DNA of 64,000 nt, from assembly GCF_900215505.1 (NCBI RefSeq), contig NZ_LT907844.1, positions 248,001 through 312,000 on the forward strand. The letters run 5' to 3'. How positions within the stretch are numbered: the stretch's first letter is position 1; each line of letters opens with the position of its first letter. The stretch is from Cohaesibacter sp. ES.047 (GTDB lineage Bacteria > Pseudomonadota > Alphaproteobacteria > Rhizobiales > Cohaesibacteraceae). The translations under genes were made by a program, and so were the position numbers. Positions 1-8,585 of this stretch are shown piece by piece. The notes under the pieces are model-generated. The model did no database searches. It saw only the letters and a program-made list of their open reading frames with translations, and had not been told where the DNA came from.

Positions 1-669
1 GTTCGGGACCGACTGTCGGAAGGCTGGATGCCGGAGCAGATTGCAGGCTGGCTGAAGGCAGGTAACGAGAAGGGTTTGCGCCCTATATGCTTTGAAACGA
101 TCTATAGCTTCATCTATCGAGCTGGCCAGAAAAGTGAAGCATTGTGGAAGCTTCTGACCCGTGGACATCGCATCCGCAGGCCTATGCGTGCCCGCCGTTC
201 ACGCGACAGGATCAAGGATCGGGCATCCATTCATGATCGGCCAGAAGCGGCAGAAAACCGCCAAGAAGCAGGGCATTGGGAAGCGGATCTGATCATCTGC
301 AAGCGAACCCGCCCTGTGCTTGTGATCCACGAGAGAAAATCCCGGGTTACCCTGGCTGCTCGCATGACCGGCAAGAGCGCGGCCGAAACAGTCTCGGTGA
401 TGATGTCTATCTTCCGTCGCCTAGATCCGGCCTTGCGCAAGTCAGTCACATTCGACAATGACACAACCTTCGCCCAGCACAGCCTACTGCGCTCCATGTT
501 CAACATGACGACATGGTTTTGCGATGCCTATGCCTCTTGGCAAAAGGGGGGAGTAGAGAATGCGAATGGTCGATTGAGGCGATGGTTGCCAAGGGACTTC
601 GATATTGACGCGATGGACGACGAGGAGCTGCAAGACCTTGGTAAAGACGCCAAAATCTGCTTTGCTTAA
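1..669 (+). pseudogene. IS30-family transposase, 5'-partial, probable internal deletion
   Basis: The reading frame is open from base 1, so the gene starts upstream of the window. The C-terminal DDE domain is recognisable: GHWEADLI (first Asp), VTFDNDTTF (second Asp) and KGGVENANGRLRRWLPRD (Glu), which is the IS30 signature. Just after the Glu helix the protein reads DDEELQD directly followed by LGKDAKICFA. Family members usually have about 25 residues here (a TPRKCLG-type stretch) before a similar LGKD-x-x-I-x-FA end. I infer an in-frame deletion near base 637, so the copy is probably inactive. The sequence after the stop (TGTTGCACTTCG) is typical of the right end of this IS group. Confidence 0.8.
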
Positions 670-749
670 ACCTGTTGCACTTCGCGATGGAATCCACCCT
701 GGCGTGATCTGCGATGAGATCTTCATATTGATATTTATGGAGTATCTCC

Positions 750-1154
750 ATGGAGAGTACGGCGGAGTTTCTCACTCCTTCGCGGAGTGCGCGCGGGAGG
801 CCACGCAAGTGGACGGATGAAGAGAAGGCGCAGATCGTATCGGAAAGCCTACAGCCGGGTGCTCGTGTTCGTGATGTTGCCGCGCTGCATGGGGTTCGGC
901 CAAATCACCTTTCCGCATGGCGCACGCAAACCCGTCTTGGCAAGCTTGTGTTGCCGGAGCCTGAGGGCGCAATCGAGTTTGCCAGCCTGATTGTGGAAGA
1001 ACCCGGCAGCGATTTGGAACCAGAGAGTGGCGGGCCGGTTACGAGCCATGACCGTCCGGAGATCGAATGTGGCTCTGTGATCGTTCGGCTCGAAGCAGGA
1101 GCAAGCGCAGGCAGGATAGTCGCTGTGGCGCGATCTCTTGCACGTTCGTCATGA
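750..1154 (+). CDS. IS66-family accessory protein TnpA
   Basis: A 134-residue helix-turn-helix protein of the IS66 TnpA type. The N-terminal half (about residues 15-55) has the RGRPRKWTDEEKAQIV entry and a VRPNHLSAWR recognition helix. The C-terminal part is a linker ending in a short beta-rich segment (IVRLEAGASAGRI) typical of the family. Its stop overlaps the tnpB start by 4 bp (ATGA), as usual in IS66 operons. The element is truncated downstream, where no large TnpC transposase is present, so this gene is probably non-functional for transposition. Confidence 0.85.
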   Translation: MESTAEFLTPSRSARGRPRKWTDEEKAQIVSESLQPGARVRDVAALHGVRPNHLSAWRTQTRLGKLVLPEPEGAIEFASLIVEEPGSDLEPESGGPVTSHDRPEIECGSVIVRLEAGASAGRIVAVARSLARSS

Positions 1155-1378
1155 TTTTTCCTTCGAACCGGGTGAAGATCCTGGTGGCCAGCAAACCGGT
1201 GGACTTCCGAAAGGGCCATGATGGCCTCGCTGCGCTGGTCAGGAACGCGCTGAACAAGGAACCCTTCACTGGCACAGTGTTTGTCTTTCGCTCCCGCCGG
1301 GCAGATCGGCTGAAGCTTCTCTATTGGGATGGTACGGAGCTTGTGCTCGCCTACAAGCGTCTTGAGGAGCAGAGGTAA
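1151..1378 (+). pseudogene. IS66 TnpB, truncated by an IS110/IS1111 insertion
   Basis: Starts at the ATG overlapping the tnpA stop. It carries the IS66 Orf2 core: KPVDFRKGHDGLAALV, then TVFVFRSRRADRLKLLYWDG and YKRLEEQR. Only 75 residues are present against about 115 in the family. The stop codon is supplied by the first bases of the IS1111-type element that begins at about 1376 (same terminal sequence as the full copy ending at 7982). The missing part would be the conserved C-terminal strand pair. Confidence 0.85.
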
Positions 1379-1601
1379 TGGGATGAACTGCCTTTCCGCC
1401 AAATTCAAGCTATATTAGCTGAGATTGAGGGATAGGAGGATCATCATGATGAATATCGCGATCTTGGGCATAGATCTAGGCAAAACTGTATGCAGCCTCG
1501 CCGGTTTGGACAAGGATGGGGCCGTCATTTTCCGCAGACGCATTAAGCGTTTTAAATTGCTAGATTTTCTTGATGAGCTTTCCCCTTGTATTGTGGCTAT
1601 G
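1376..1601 (+). mobile_element. IS1111-group IS110 element, left-end fragment with first 52 transposase codons
   Basis: Apparently identical to the left end of the full element at 6635-7982 (compared in reverse orientation), including the subterminal GATGAACTGCC repeat and the GGAGG ribosome site before ATG 1446. The transposase reads to IVAM and then stops matching exactly at 1602, where the IS256 terminal repeat begins. The rest of this copy is absent; the DNA on the far side of the IS256 element is an unrelated IS481 fragment, so a deletion or recombination event removed it. Confidence 0.85.
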
Positions 1602-2904
1602 CAGAATTTTGTGCCCTGGCGCATTAATTACGCCATTGGGAAACGATCTTCGAACATTATGGCGAATTGGCTTTTCATTGAGTGCCATTCGCGCACGGAG
1701 CGTTTCCATTCCACAGAAGTAGCATTCAGGGCGAGATAAATCAATTTCGCAGCTGCCTCGTCACTGGGGAAATGCCCGCGGGAGCGAACGGCCCGGCGGA
1801 TTTTCGAGTTCAGTGCTTCAATGGCGTTCGTGGTGTAGATCAGCCTGCGCACTTGGGGCGGATAGTCAAGGAACGGGATCACCTCGTTCCAAGTCCGGCG
1901 CCAACTCGGCGCGATTGCCGGGTATTTGGCGGCAAGGTCGCTGTTTTCGAACTCCGCCAGCGCAGTCTCCGCGGCTGCTGCGTCCACAGCGGTGTAGACA
2001 GCCTTAAGAGCCGCTGCGACGGCCTTGCGATCCTTGTAGCTGGCAAAGCTCATGGAATGGCGCAGCAGATGCACGATACAGGTCTAGACCTGGGTCTGAG
2101 GAAAGGCTGCCTCGATGGCCTGGGGGAAGCCCTTCAGACCGTCCACGACGGCGATGAGAATGTCCTGAACGCCACGGTTGCGCAGATCGCTGAGAACTTT
2201 AGCCCAGAACTTGGCACCCTCATTGGCCTGGAACCAAAGCCCCAGAACGTCGCGGGTGCCGTCCGGGAGAACAGCCAGGGCCACAAAAACCGCCTTGTTC
2301 AGAACCACGCCGTCGGTGCGGATCTTGACCCGGATCGCGTCCATGAACACAATCGGATAACACGGTTCCAGCGGGCGGTTCTGCCAGGCGGTCACTTCCT
2401 CCATCACGGCATCGGTGATCGCCGAAATCAGGCTCGGGGACGCCTCTATACCATAGATATCCTCGATATGCCCCTGGATCTCGCGGGTCGTCATCCCGCG
2501 CGCGTACATGCTGATGATCTTGGTGTCGAACTCGGGAAAGCGGCGCTGATACTTGGCGATCAGCAGAGGATCAAAGCTGCCGTTGCGGTCACGGGGAATG
2601 TCGAGAATGACCTTCCCGCTGTCGGTGGTCACCGTCTTCTGGCTGCGGCCATTGCGACGATTTGGCGCCTGGTTCGCGCCTTCAGGCGGCGCATCGGCGC
2701 GTTCTTCGGTCAGATGCTCGTCCAGTTCGGCGCTCAGGGCTCGTTCGGCCAGCGCCTTGGTCAGTTCTTGCAGAATCCCGTCCTCTCCGAACAGATCGCC
2801 CGCTTTGCGGCCTTCCATCAGATGATCCAAAAGGGCTTTGTCGATGCTCATACGTGGGTCTCCTCATATTAGAGTTACCACGCCAGGGCACAAAATTCTC
2901 CATA
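1602..2904 (-). mobile_element. IS256-family element with about 20-bp terminal inverted repeats
   Basis: Inverted termini share AGAATTTTGTGCCCTGGCG: on the plus strand at the left end (from about 1603) and as its complement at the right end (about 2885-2904). The unit is about 1.3 kb and encodes one transposase. The flanks do not show a matching direct repeat: the left flank is an IS1111 fragment and the right flank an IS481 fragment, indicating that the element has taken part in a rearrangement since it inserted. Confidence 0.85.
1628..2851 (-). pseudogene. IS256-family (mutator-type) transposase with in-frame amber codon
   Basis: N-terminal part (255 codons from 2851) includes the mutator-type segments RDRNGSFDPLLIAKYQRR, the YARGMTTREI helix and VFMDAIRVKIR (first catalytic Asp). 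It runs to PQTQV and stops at TAG (2084-2086). Translation continues in the same frame as TCIVHLLRHS and finishes with YTTNAIEALNSKIRRAV and the normal-looking end at 1628. The amber sits where families usually have Gln, so one substitution (CAG to TAG) explains it. Without suppression the product lacks the C-terminal third. Confidence 0.9.
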
Positions 2905-3008
2905 GTCCCCACTCTCAGGCTCTCTTGACTATTTTGTATTGCTCGACGGACTGCCTCTGTCGTCGTGGCGCTGCCGTGTAGAACTTGGCCCTTAGTGCTT
3001 CCCTCCAT
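2905..3008 (-). pseudogene. IS481-family transposase, 5' fragment
   Basis: Reading leftward from 3008, the first 32 residues contain GQVLHGSATTTEAVRRAIQ and NSQESLRV, the highly conserved N-terminal helix-turn-helix entry of a widespread IS481 group. The gene is cut at the IS256 terminus; its DDE domain is not in the window. Confidence 0.75.
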
Positions 3009-3264
3009 TCAAATGAGCAAGGTGCACCATCAAAGCATGGGATCAAACACCTAGAGTCCTTGAATCACAAACACAACAAAAAACAAACAACTTTTATGAA
3101 TTTACAGCCTAAGACCACCTCACAAGCTTCGCAGCTTCGCTCACCTCGCCGGCGCCACTGAGGGCGTCAATGGCATCAACCCAACAAAAAGCCGCTGCTT
3201 GAAAAATCTTCAAACACCAGACTCGACATAAGCTCCACCTTCCCCCTATTTATTTGACAGCCAA

Positions 3265-5334
3265 ATGCCGGACGTACTATTAACATCTTTCAAAGACAAT
3301 ACAATATTTAGATGGGGTTTGGGTCGGTCGATTTTCGCTTTGTTCGAAAGTAAGGGAGTAGTATTGCCAATGCTAAGAAGGTTTAGAATGTTTGCCGGAA
3401 GGGCTGAAGTGGCATTTAGAAAATTGACTTCAAGGCACGACTCGACTGGTCTGGCGGACGGTCAAACTGAGCTCTTGTTTTCAGGGTGGGAGGCTCTGGG
3501 GCAGAACCTCCAAGAAGAGGCACTTGATAAATTTAATCGGTGCATTTCTGTCGATCCGGACAATCTCAGTGCTTACATCGGCATTTTGGAAGGTCTGCAC
3601 GCGCTGAAGAAATTTCAAAATGTGAAAGATGTTTTGAAGCGGATGCCAGACGGCATCAAAACAAATTCTGAGATACAGATGCGCTTGTTGCGAACACTGT
3701 CTGAGTTGGGCGATATTGGCGCCGCATGCATCAAATGGTGCGAGATTGATGAAAATCTACCTTCGATGCCGCCATATTTCTTCGACATAACTGGACAACT
3801 TTGGCTAGGTCTCTACAAAGACAAGCAAGCCGCAAATTCAGATGTTGGCGGACGAATGTTGGAACGACTGTTACTACAATCGGACGATTTGCCGCCAAGA
3901 CATGTATCCACCCTCGGGCGTATTTTATTTGAGCAACGCGAATTCAACCCGTCTAGCTTTGATTTGCTCAATGAGTTCATCGTCGACTTTTGTAATGCAA
4001 AAAATATTGAGTATTCTGCAGGCCGGAATTTGGCTTGTTGGGCCCTAACTTACGACTGGGTCAGTGTTAACGAGAAGTGTAACCTACTCAAACGATACTT
4101 AATGGATTTTGATGCCTATGCTCATTTGCCTTACGTTCTTTGGGAGCAGGTCAAAAAGACCGATATACGCCGTCGCAGAGAGAATATCGAGTTGACGGCG
4201 GAACTGCTTCCTGAGCTTTGGCGGAGCGCTTCAAGCGCAAACGAAGCCTACCGAGTGTTTATTCTCGCTGCAATTTGCGGTGAGAGCTCTATGGCTTTAG
4301 CAAATGAGAGAATTAAGCTGCTCGAGGCAAAACAGCTCGGCGGAAGTCTGAAAAAAGACCTCGAATATATTGCCTCTTTTGCTCAAGTGGAGGGATTGGC
4401 TGTTCCGGCAATTCACACAAACTCGAAGCTAAGGATAGCCCTATGCCTCTCCGGGCAAATGCGGGGTTACAGACAAGCTTGGCCAAGCTTTAATTTGATG
4501 GGACTGCAGGGGCATGATGTAAGGATTTTTGTTCACACTTGGCTTGATGCGGGAAGCATCGAACCATTACCACCAAAAGACGTCCGACTTTTCACGGGTG
4601 AATTTGGGCCTGCGTGGCGGAGTGTTTGGAATGAAATGGGTAGCGCTCATATGTTACACCGTTATCCGAGATTTTTTCGCCTGTTTGACGCCAATATGAC
4701 ACAAGTCGATGAGGCTTCATTGAAGGGGTTTTATGGTACTGATCACGTTGTTGTCGAGGACGCCAATCTGCCGCAGTTCGCAGGTTTTACCAACAGCCGT
4801 AAGATGCACTACAAGATCATGATGGCAAACCGGCTGGCGCAAGACAGCGGCGAAGAGTTTGATCTGGTCATTCGCTTCAGGCCGGACATCGTCTTGTCCC
4901 CAAGGATGCGGCAGGAATTTAGTTTCGACTGGAACAATGCCTTTCTTACATCAAGAAAGGAGCGCAAATTATATGCTGATTATACATACTATATGTTTCC
5001 GCATATTGATATCTGTATGGGTGATCAAATGGCCATAGCTGTGCCGGAAGTCATGAACATATATGCAAACTCATATCAAGACACACTTGCATCCGAGGCG
5101 ATTGGCAGCACGTTTCCAGAAGACTTCATGCCACATAGAAACCTTGCAATGACCTGCCTTTATCATGGAATTTCAATTCTGAGATGCCCGCTATTGACCT
5201 ATTTACAGCATGCGCCAGGTTACTTGCCGCCGCGTCAACTGCTGATAGACGCATTGGAAAAAGATAGCGCTGGCCGCTCGGACATAAGTGATCGAATTCT
5301 TTTTGAAGCGATAGAGTTGGATAGTACCTTATAA
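3265..5334 (+). CDS. TPR-like protein with C-terminal glycosyltransferase-like domain
   Basis: A 689-residue protein. Residues about 65-380 look like degenerate TPR/helical repeats (LLFSGWEALGQNLQEEALDK, then further paired helices). Residues about 390-660 begin with LRIALCLSGQMRGYRQAWPS, followed by DVRIFVHTW, KMHYKIMMANRLAQ and FDLVIRFRPDIVL. This pattern is found in proteins of capsule or O-antigen loci that are thought to be glycosyltransferases. The first ATG has no clear ribosome site; ATG 3370 (residue 36) is preceded by AGGGAG about 11 bp upstream and is a credible alternative. Its A+T content is higher than the neighbours and it is flanked by IS debris on both sides, suggesting acquired or stranded DNA. 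Function is inferred; no substrate can be named. Confidence 0.65.
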   Translation: MPDVLLTSFKDNTIFRWGLGRSIFALFESKGVVLPMLRRFRMFAGRAEVAFRKLTSRHDSTGLADGQTELLFSGWEALGQNLQEEALDKFNRCISVDPDNLSAYIGILEGLHALKKFQNVKDVLKRMPDGIKTNSEIQMRLLRTLSELGDIGAACIKWCEIDENLPSMPPYFFDITGQLWLGLYKDKQAANSDVGGRMLERLLLQSDDLPPRHVSTLGRILFEQREFNPSSFDLLNEFIVDFCNAKNIEYSAGRNLACWALTYDWVSVNEKCNLLKRYLMDFDAYAHLPYVLWEQVKKTDIRRRRENIELTAELLPELWRSASSANEAYRVFILAAICGESSMALANERIKLLEAKQLGGSLKKDLEYIASFAQVEGLAVPAIHTNSKLRIALCLSGQMRGYRQAWPSFNLMGLQGHDVRIFVHTWLDAGSIEPLPPKDVRLFTGEFGPAWRSVWNEMGSAHMLHRYPRFFRLFDANMTQVDEASLKGFYGTDHVVVEDANLPQFAGFTNSRKMHYKIMMANRLAQDSGEEFDLVIRFRPDIVLSPRMRQEFSFDWNNAFLTSRKERKLYADYTYYMFPHIDICMGDQMAIAVPEVMNIYANSYQDTLASEAIGSTFPEDFMPHRNLAMTCLYHGISILRCPLLTYLQHAPGYLPPRQLLIDALEKDSAGRSDISDRILFEAIELDSTL

Positions 5335-5402
5335 GTGTGGGGAGAGGTGGTCCTGGATTTTGGACCATTCTGCAGCCCCAATAAGGTGGATCAGTTTTCA
5401 CA

Positions 5403-6266
5403 TCAGGCTGCGATTTTCTCGATGGTTGGTGTGGTGTCATATGCCTCGTTCGGGGTCAAGATGCCATGGCTGGAATGAGGTCGCTCGACATTGTAATAGG
5501 TAATCCATTTCGCGATACCAATCCTCGCCTCTGATCCTGTCTCGAAAGCATTGAGATAAATGCATTCGTATTTGATGGATCGCCAGAGCCGTTCAATCAT
5601 ACGGTTATCAACCCAGCGCCCTCGACCGTCTATTACCGGCAGTTGATGCGAAGCATCACCGAGAGGCATGGAGATTTTCACCTCAGCATCGGTCAGGGTC
5701 TGGATCCAGTCGGAACTGGTAAGTTGGGATCCCTGATCGCTATTCATGATTTCCGGCGGTCCGTATTTGACCAAGGCCTCTTTCAAAGCATCGACACAGA
5801 AACTGGCTTCCATGCTGTTGGAAAGCCGCCAGGACAAGACCTTCCGGCTATACCAGTCCATGATTGCCACCAGATATAGAAAGCCGCGACGCATCGGGAT
5901 ATAGGTGATGTCGACACACCAGACTTGGTTGGGCCGATCAATCGACACATCCTTCAGCAGATATGGCCAGATCTTGTGCGCCGGATGCTTCTTGCTGGTA
6001 TTGGGTTCCCGGTAGATTGGAACCAGCCGCATCAATCGCATCAGACGGCGAACACGATGACGCCCGCATTTATAGCCCTGTCGTTTCATGTAGCGGGCCA
6101 TTTGCCGGGAACCATACCAAGGCGTTTCCAGAAACTGCTTATCAATGATTTCCATGAACCGCAGATTCTCAGCACTTTCGCCGACCGGCTGATAATATAG
6201 ACCCGAGCGCGACAGAGACAAAAGCTTGCATTGGCGACGGATACTGAGCTTGGAATGATCCCGCAT
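5403..6266 (-). CDS. IS3-family transposase OrfB (expressed by -1 frameshift)
   Basis: DDE integrase-type catalytic domain: VWCVDITYIP (first Asp), MNSDQGSQLT (second Asp), then WVDNRMIERLW and the Glu-containing helix, ending NVERPHSSHGILTPNEAY. The frame overlaps OrfA, and the GGCAAAAAGC run at about 6271-6280 just before the OrfA stop is the likely -1 slip site. An ATG also overlaps the OrfA TGA at 6266. The segment PLGDASHQLPVI (bases 5631-5666) interrupts the otherwise contiguous KISM/DGRGRW junction expected between the second Asp and the Glu, and is probably an in-frame 36-bp insertion. Confidence 0.85.
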   Translation of the reverse strand: MRDHSKLSIRRQCKLLSLSRSGLYYQPVGESAENLRFMEIIDKQFLETPWYGSRQMARYMKRQGYKCGRHRVRRLMRLMRLVPIYREPNTSKKHPAHKIWPYLLKDVSIDRPNQVWCVDITYIPMRRGFLYLVAIMDWYSRKVLSWRLSNSMEASFCVDALKEALVKYGPPEIMNSDQGSQLTSSDWIQTLTDAEVKISMPLGDASHQLPVIDGRGRWVDNRMIERLWRSIKYECIYLNAFETGSEARIGIAKWITYYNVERPHSSHGILTPNEAYDTTPTIEKIAA

Positions 6267-6574
6267 CACCGCTTTTTGCCTCCATTCACGCCCAGTAGAA
6301 CAGAGGCTTGTGATAAAAAATCCCGCTCCACGACCAACTGGCCAATCTTGGCGTGAAGCTTCACGATTTCCTCGGCACTGGCCTGGCTCTCTGTTTCCTT
6401 GCCCTTCGAAAAAGCTGTCGCCATATTCTCGATCGCGGCCCACTTCCAGGTGCTGATCATATTCGGGTGCACGTCATACTTCTTCGACAGCTCGGAAAGC
6501 GTCAATTCTTCCCGGATCGCTTCAAGCGCAACCTTGGCTTTAAAATCCGCAGAATAGCGTTTTCTCTTCGTCAT
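6266..6574 (-). CDS. IS3-family OrfA (helix-turn-helix protein)
   Basis: A 102-residue protein: KRKRYSADFKAKVALEAI, then a helix-turn-helix (LSELSKKYDVHPNMISTWK) and a C-terminal leucine-zipper-like helix (EEIVKLHAKIGQLVVERDFL). This is the standard IS3 OrfA layout. It terminates at TGA 6266-6268 immediately after the A-rich slip site, so a frameshift yields the OrfAB transposase. Confidence 0.9.
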   Translation of the reverse strand: MTKRKRYSADFKAKVALEAIREELTLSELSKKYDVHPNMISTWKWAAIENMATAFSKGKETESQASAEEIVKLHAKIGQLVVERDFLSQASVLLGVNGGKKR

Positions 6575-6634
6575 TTCGGATCGTCTTTCTTTTCAGACGA
6601 TCCACCTTAACATATGGTCCAAAATCCAGGACCA

Positions 6635-7982
6635 TGTATGAACTGCCTCTCCTCTGCAAGCCCTTTTTGATGTTCCGTTGACCCTGCTTCTATGTATTCG
6701 GTCTTACCACGGAGCGTTTTTTTGCTCCTAACCAAGATGGGAAGTCGCGCATTCTTTGCCTCATTACCTCTTCGGCCTTTTGGCCATGGTCCCGGTCAGG
6801 CTTAAAAAACGCCGATTGGTCGTTGGTCCATCTCTATTTCGCTCGCAGATTTCGGCTTTGCCAGAAGTGTTTATTCTAGCCTATACTTCGATCAATCTAC
6901 TGGCGTTGTATCTTTCACCCCTGGTAAGGATAACCCATGCAATTCGGGCCATCTTGTTCGCCATGGCAACGGCTACAACATTAACATGAGCTCGCTCTTT
7001 TAACCGATCAACCCACTGAGTGATTGGGGTGTTCCGATCCTGCACCAAGTGAAGAACTGTGCGTGCACCATGAATGAAGAGTTTTCGGAGGTAGCTGTTT
7101 CCATGCTTCGATATTCCTATCAGCTTGGCTTTTCCTCCTGTTGATACTTGTCGAGGAACCAGCCCAAGCCATGCGGCCATATCGCGGGCTTTGCCAAAAT
7201 TCTCTGCTGCGCCCACTGCTGCGACTAGAGCACTCGCTATTGCTGGTCCAACACCAGGTATTTCCATAAGGCGACGCATATCATTGTCATGCTGAGCTGT
7301 TGATCGGATTTCTTGATCTAGACCACTAATCTGTTTATTCAATGCGGCCAGCTCCGAAGCCATACTCTCAAACATGACAATCATACGAGGCGATAAATCT
7401 AATTCGGCCTTGCTAGTCAGCATTTTCAGGGCCTTCTGGAAGACATGCCGTCCAGTTCCGATGCTAATCCCTCTTTCCATAAGGAGGCCGCGAGCTTGAT
7501 TGATGAGACGCGTTCGGCTTTGAACCAACCTTTCACGATGACGATGGATAGCCTGAAGATCCAACTGTTCTTCAGATTTGATTGCAACGAAAGTCATCGT
7601 GGAGCGTGTTGCTGCTTCGGCGATCGCTTCTGCGTCACGGTCGTCATTCTTGTGTACCTTCACATAGGGACGCACATATAACGGCGACATTAGCCGAGGT
7701 TCGTGACCTTTGGTCAGGCAAAATCGGCCAATGTGATGGGCTCCTCCGCATGCTTCCATAGCCACAATACAAGGGGAAAGCTCATCAAGAAAATCTAGCA
7801 ATTTAAAACGCTTAATGCGTCTGCGGAAAATGACGGCCCCATCCTTGTCCAAACCGGCGAGGCTGCATACAGTTTTGCCTAGATCTATGCCCAAGATCGC
7901 GATATTCATCATGATGATCCTCCTATCCCTCAATCTCAGCTAATATAGCTTGAATTTGGCGGAAAGGCAGTTCATCCCATTA
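6635..7982 (-). mobile_element. Full-length IS1111-group element of the IS110 family
   Basis: The outer limit at 7982 is set by comparison with the truncated copy at 1376. Both ends carry the subterminal repeat GAACTGCCTYTCC in inverted orientation (about 6639-6651 and 7962-7975), which is diagnostic of the IS1111 subgroup; other IS110 members lack such repeats. Both copies are preceded by the same AGAG tetranucleotide, a possible target preference. In this copy the left end sits on the first end-repeat of the Mu-like prophage. Confidence 0.8.
6881..7912 (-). CDS. IS110/IS1111-family DEDD transposase
   Basis: A 343-residue protein starting at the ATG after GGAGGATCATC. The N-terminal DEDD (RuvC-like) domain begins NIAILGIDLGKTVCSLAGLD; the catalytic set appears to continue with the Glu of AMEACGGAH and the acidic KNDDRDAEAIAEAA segment. 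The C-terminal transposase_20 domain has MEIPGVGPAIASALVAAVG (helix-hairpin-helix) and the RKLFIHGARTVLH stretch with the putative catalytic Ser region. It is the only apparently intact copy of this element in the window. Confidence 0.9.
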   Translation of the reverse strand: MMNIAILGIDLGKTVCSLAGLDKDGAVIFRRRIKRFKLLDFLDELSPCIVAMEACGGAHHIGRFCLTKGHEPRLMSPLYVRPYVKVHKNDDRDAEAIAEAATRSTMTFVAIKSEEQLDLQAIHRHRERLVQSRTRLINQARGLLMERGISIGTGRHVFQKALKMLTSKAELDLSPRMIVMFESMASELAALNKQISGLDQEIRSTAQHDNDMRRLMEIPGVGPAIASALVAAVGAAENFGKARDMAAWLGLVPRQVSTGGKAKLIGISKHGNSYLRKLFIHGARTVLHLVQDRNTPITQWVDRLKERAHVNVVAVAMANKMARIAWVILTRGERYNASRLIEV

Positions 7983-8137
7983 ACTCTGTTTTATGCGCTC
8001 AACCAGCCCGTCAGAGTTCATTTTACTAACTCTGACCTTTAAGCCAGAGTTCCCAATGTCGGGTCAGAGTTCCTATAACACCCTTAATTAAAACAGGATT
8101 TTATATTTCGCCACAATCGAGCGTCAAAATAACTCTG
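7982..8137. repeat. Left-end CAGAGTT repeats of Mu-like prophage
   Basis: Six copies of CAGAGTT or its complement AACTCTG lie within 156 bp, at 7982-7988, 8012-8018, 8028-8034, 8045-8051, 8065-8071 and 8131-8137, in both orientations. In Mu-type phages, the transposase and the repressor bind such clusters at the left end. The 145 bp from here to ner hold no gene. Confidence 0.7.
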
Positions 8138-8282
8138 ACGAACTATTTATCGCATAATGATGGGCGATTTATCAATCGCTCTGTCTTCATTCGTTAATCA
8201 CAGCAGGCAGCCACAAAGGCTAACTGCAAGGTTCAGAAAAAAGCGGCCTGTTACAGCAGCCCGCTTTTCATGAGGAGACATT

Positions 8283-8585
8283 ATGCCGAAGCGTAAGTGG
8301 GACAAGTATGCAATCAAAGCCGAGCTTCACCGCCAGGGCATGACCTTCACCGAGCTTGCCGCTCGGCACGGATGTCATCGCACCAATATTAGCGTGGCGC
8401 TAGATCGCCCCAACTCCACCGGCGAGAAAGCCATTTCTGAAGCCATCGGCGTACCTGCTGAAGAGCTTTGGCCTGACCGTTACCCCAAGTCTGCAACGTC
8501 TCATCGAATTTACGATAGCAGACGATATGGCCCTTGTACCAGTCAGAAGTTTGCAACTGGCGCTGACAATGAGTGTGCAGCATGA
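8283..8585 (+). CDS. Ner-like DNA-binding regulator of Mu-like prophage
   Basis: A 100-residue protein preceded by a strong GAGGAGA ribosome site. Residues 5-70 match the Ner/Nlp fold: WDKYAIKAELHRQGMTF, then a helix-turn-helix (FTELAARHGCHRTNISVALD) and the closing AIGVPAEELWPDRYPK. In Mu, Ner turns down early and repressor transcription. The tail beyond residue 72 is longer than usual and not recognisable. It is the first gene of a tightly overlapping early cluster (stop/start overlap with the next gene). Confidence 0.85.
   Translation: MPKRKWDKYAIKAELHRQGMTFTELAARHGCHRTNISVALDRPNSTGEKAISEAIGVPAEELWPDRYPKSATSHRIYDSRRYGPCTSQKFATGADNECAA

Larger units (their letters stand above)
5348..6634 (-). 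mobile_element. IS3-family insertion sequence
   Basis: Terminal inverted repeats begin TGGTCCTGGATTTTGGACCAT at 5348 and the complement ends at 6634, giving 1,287 bp. It encodes OrfA and OrfB with a frameshift window. No matching target duplication is visible (left flank GGAGAGG, right flank TGTATGAA). Its right terminus abuts the end of the IS1111-type element directly. Confidence 0.85.

Noticed and set aside
1682-2872. 396-codon frame on the plus strand across the IS256 element
   Set aside because: It is antisense to the transposase, whose residues and family motifs are clear; the frame is a by-product of codon bias.
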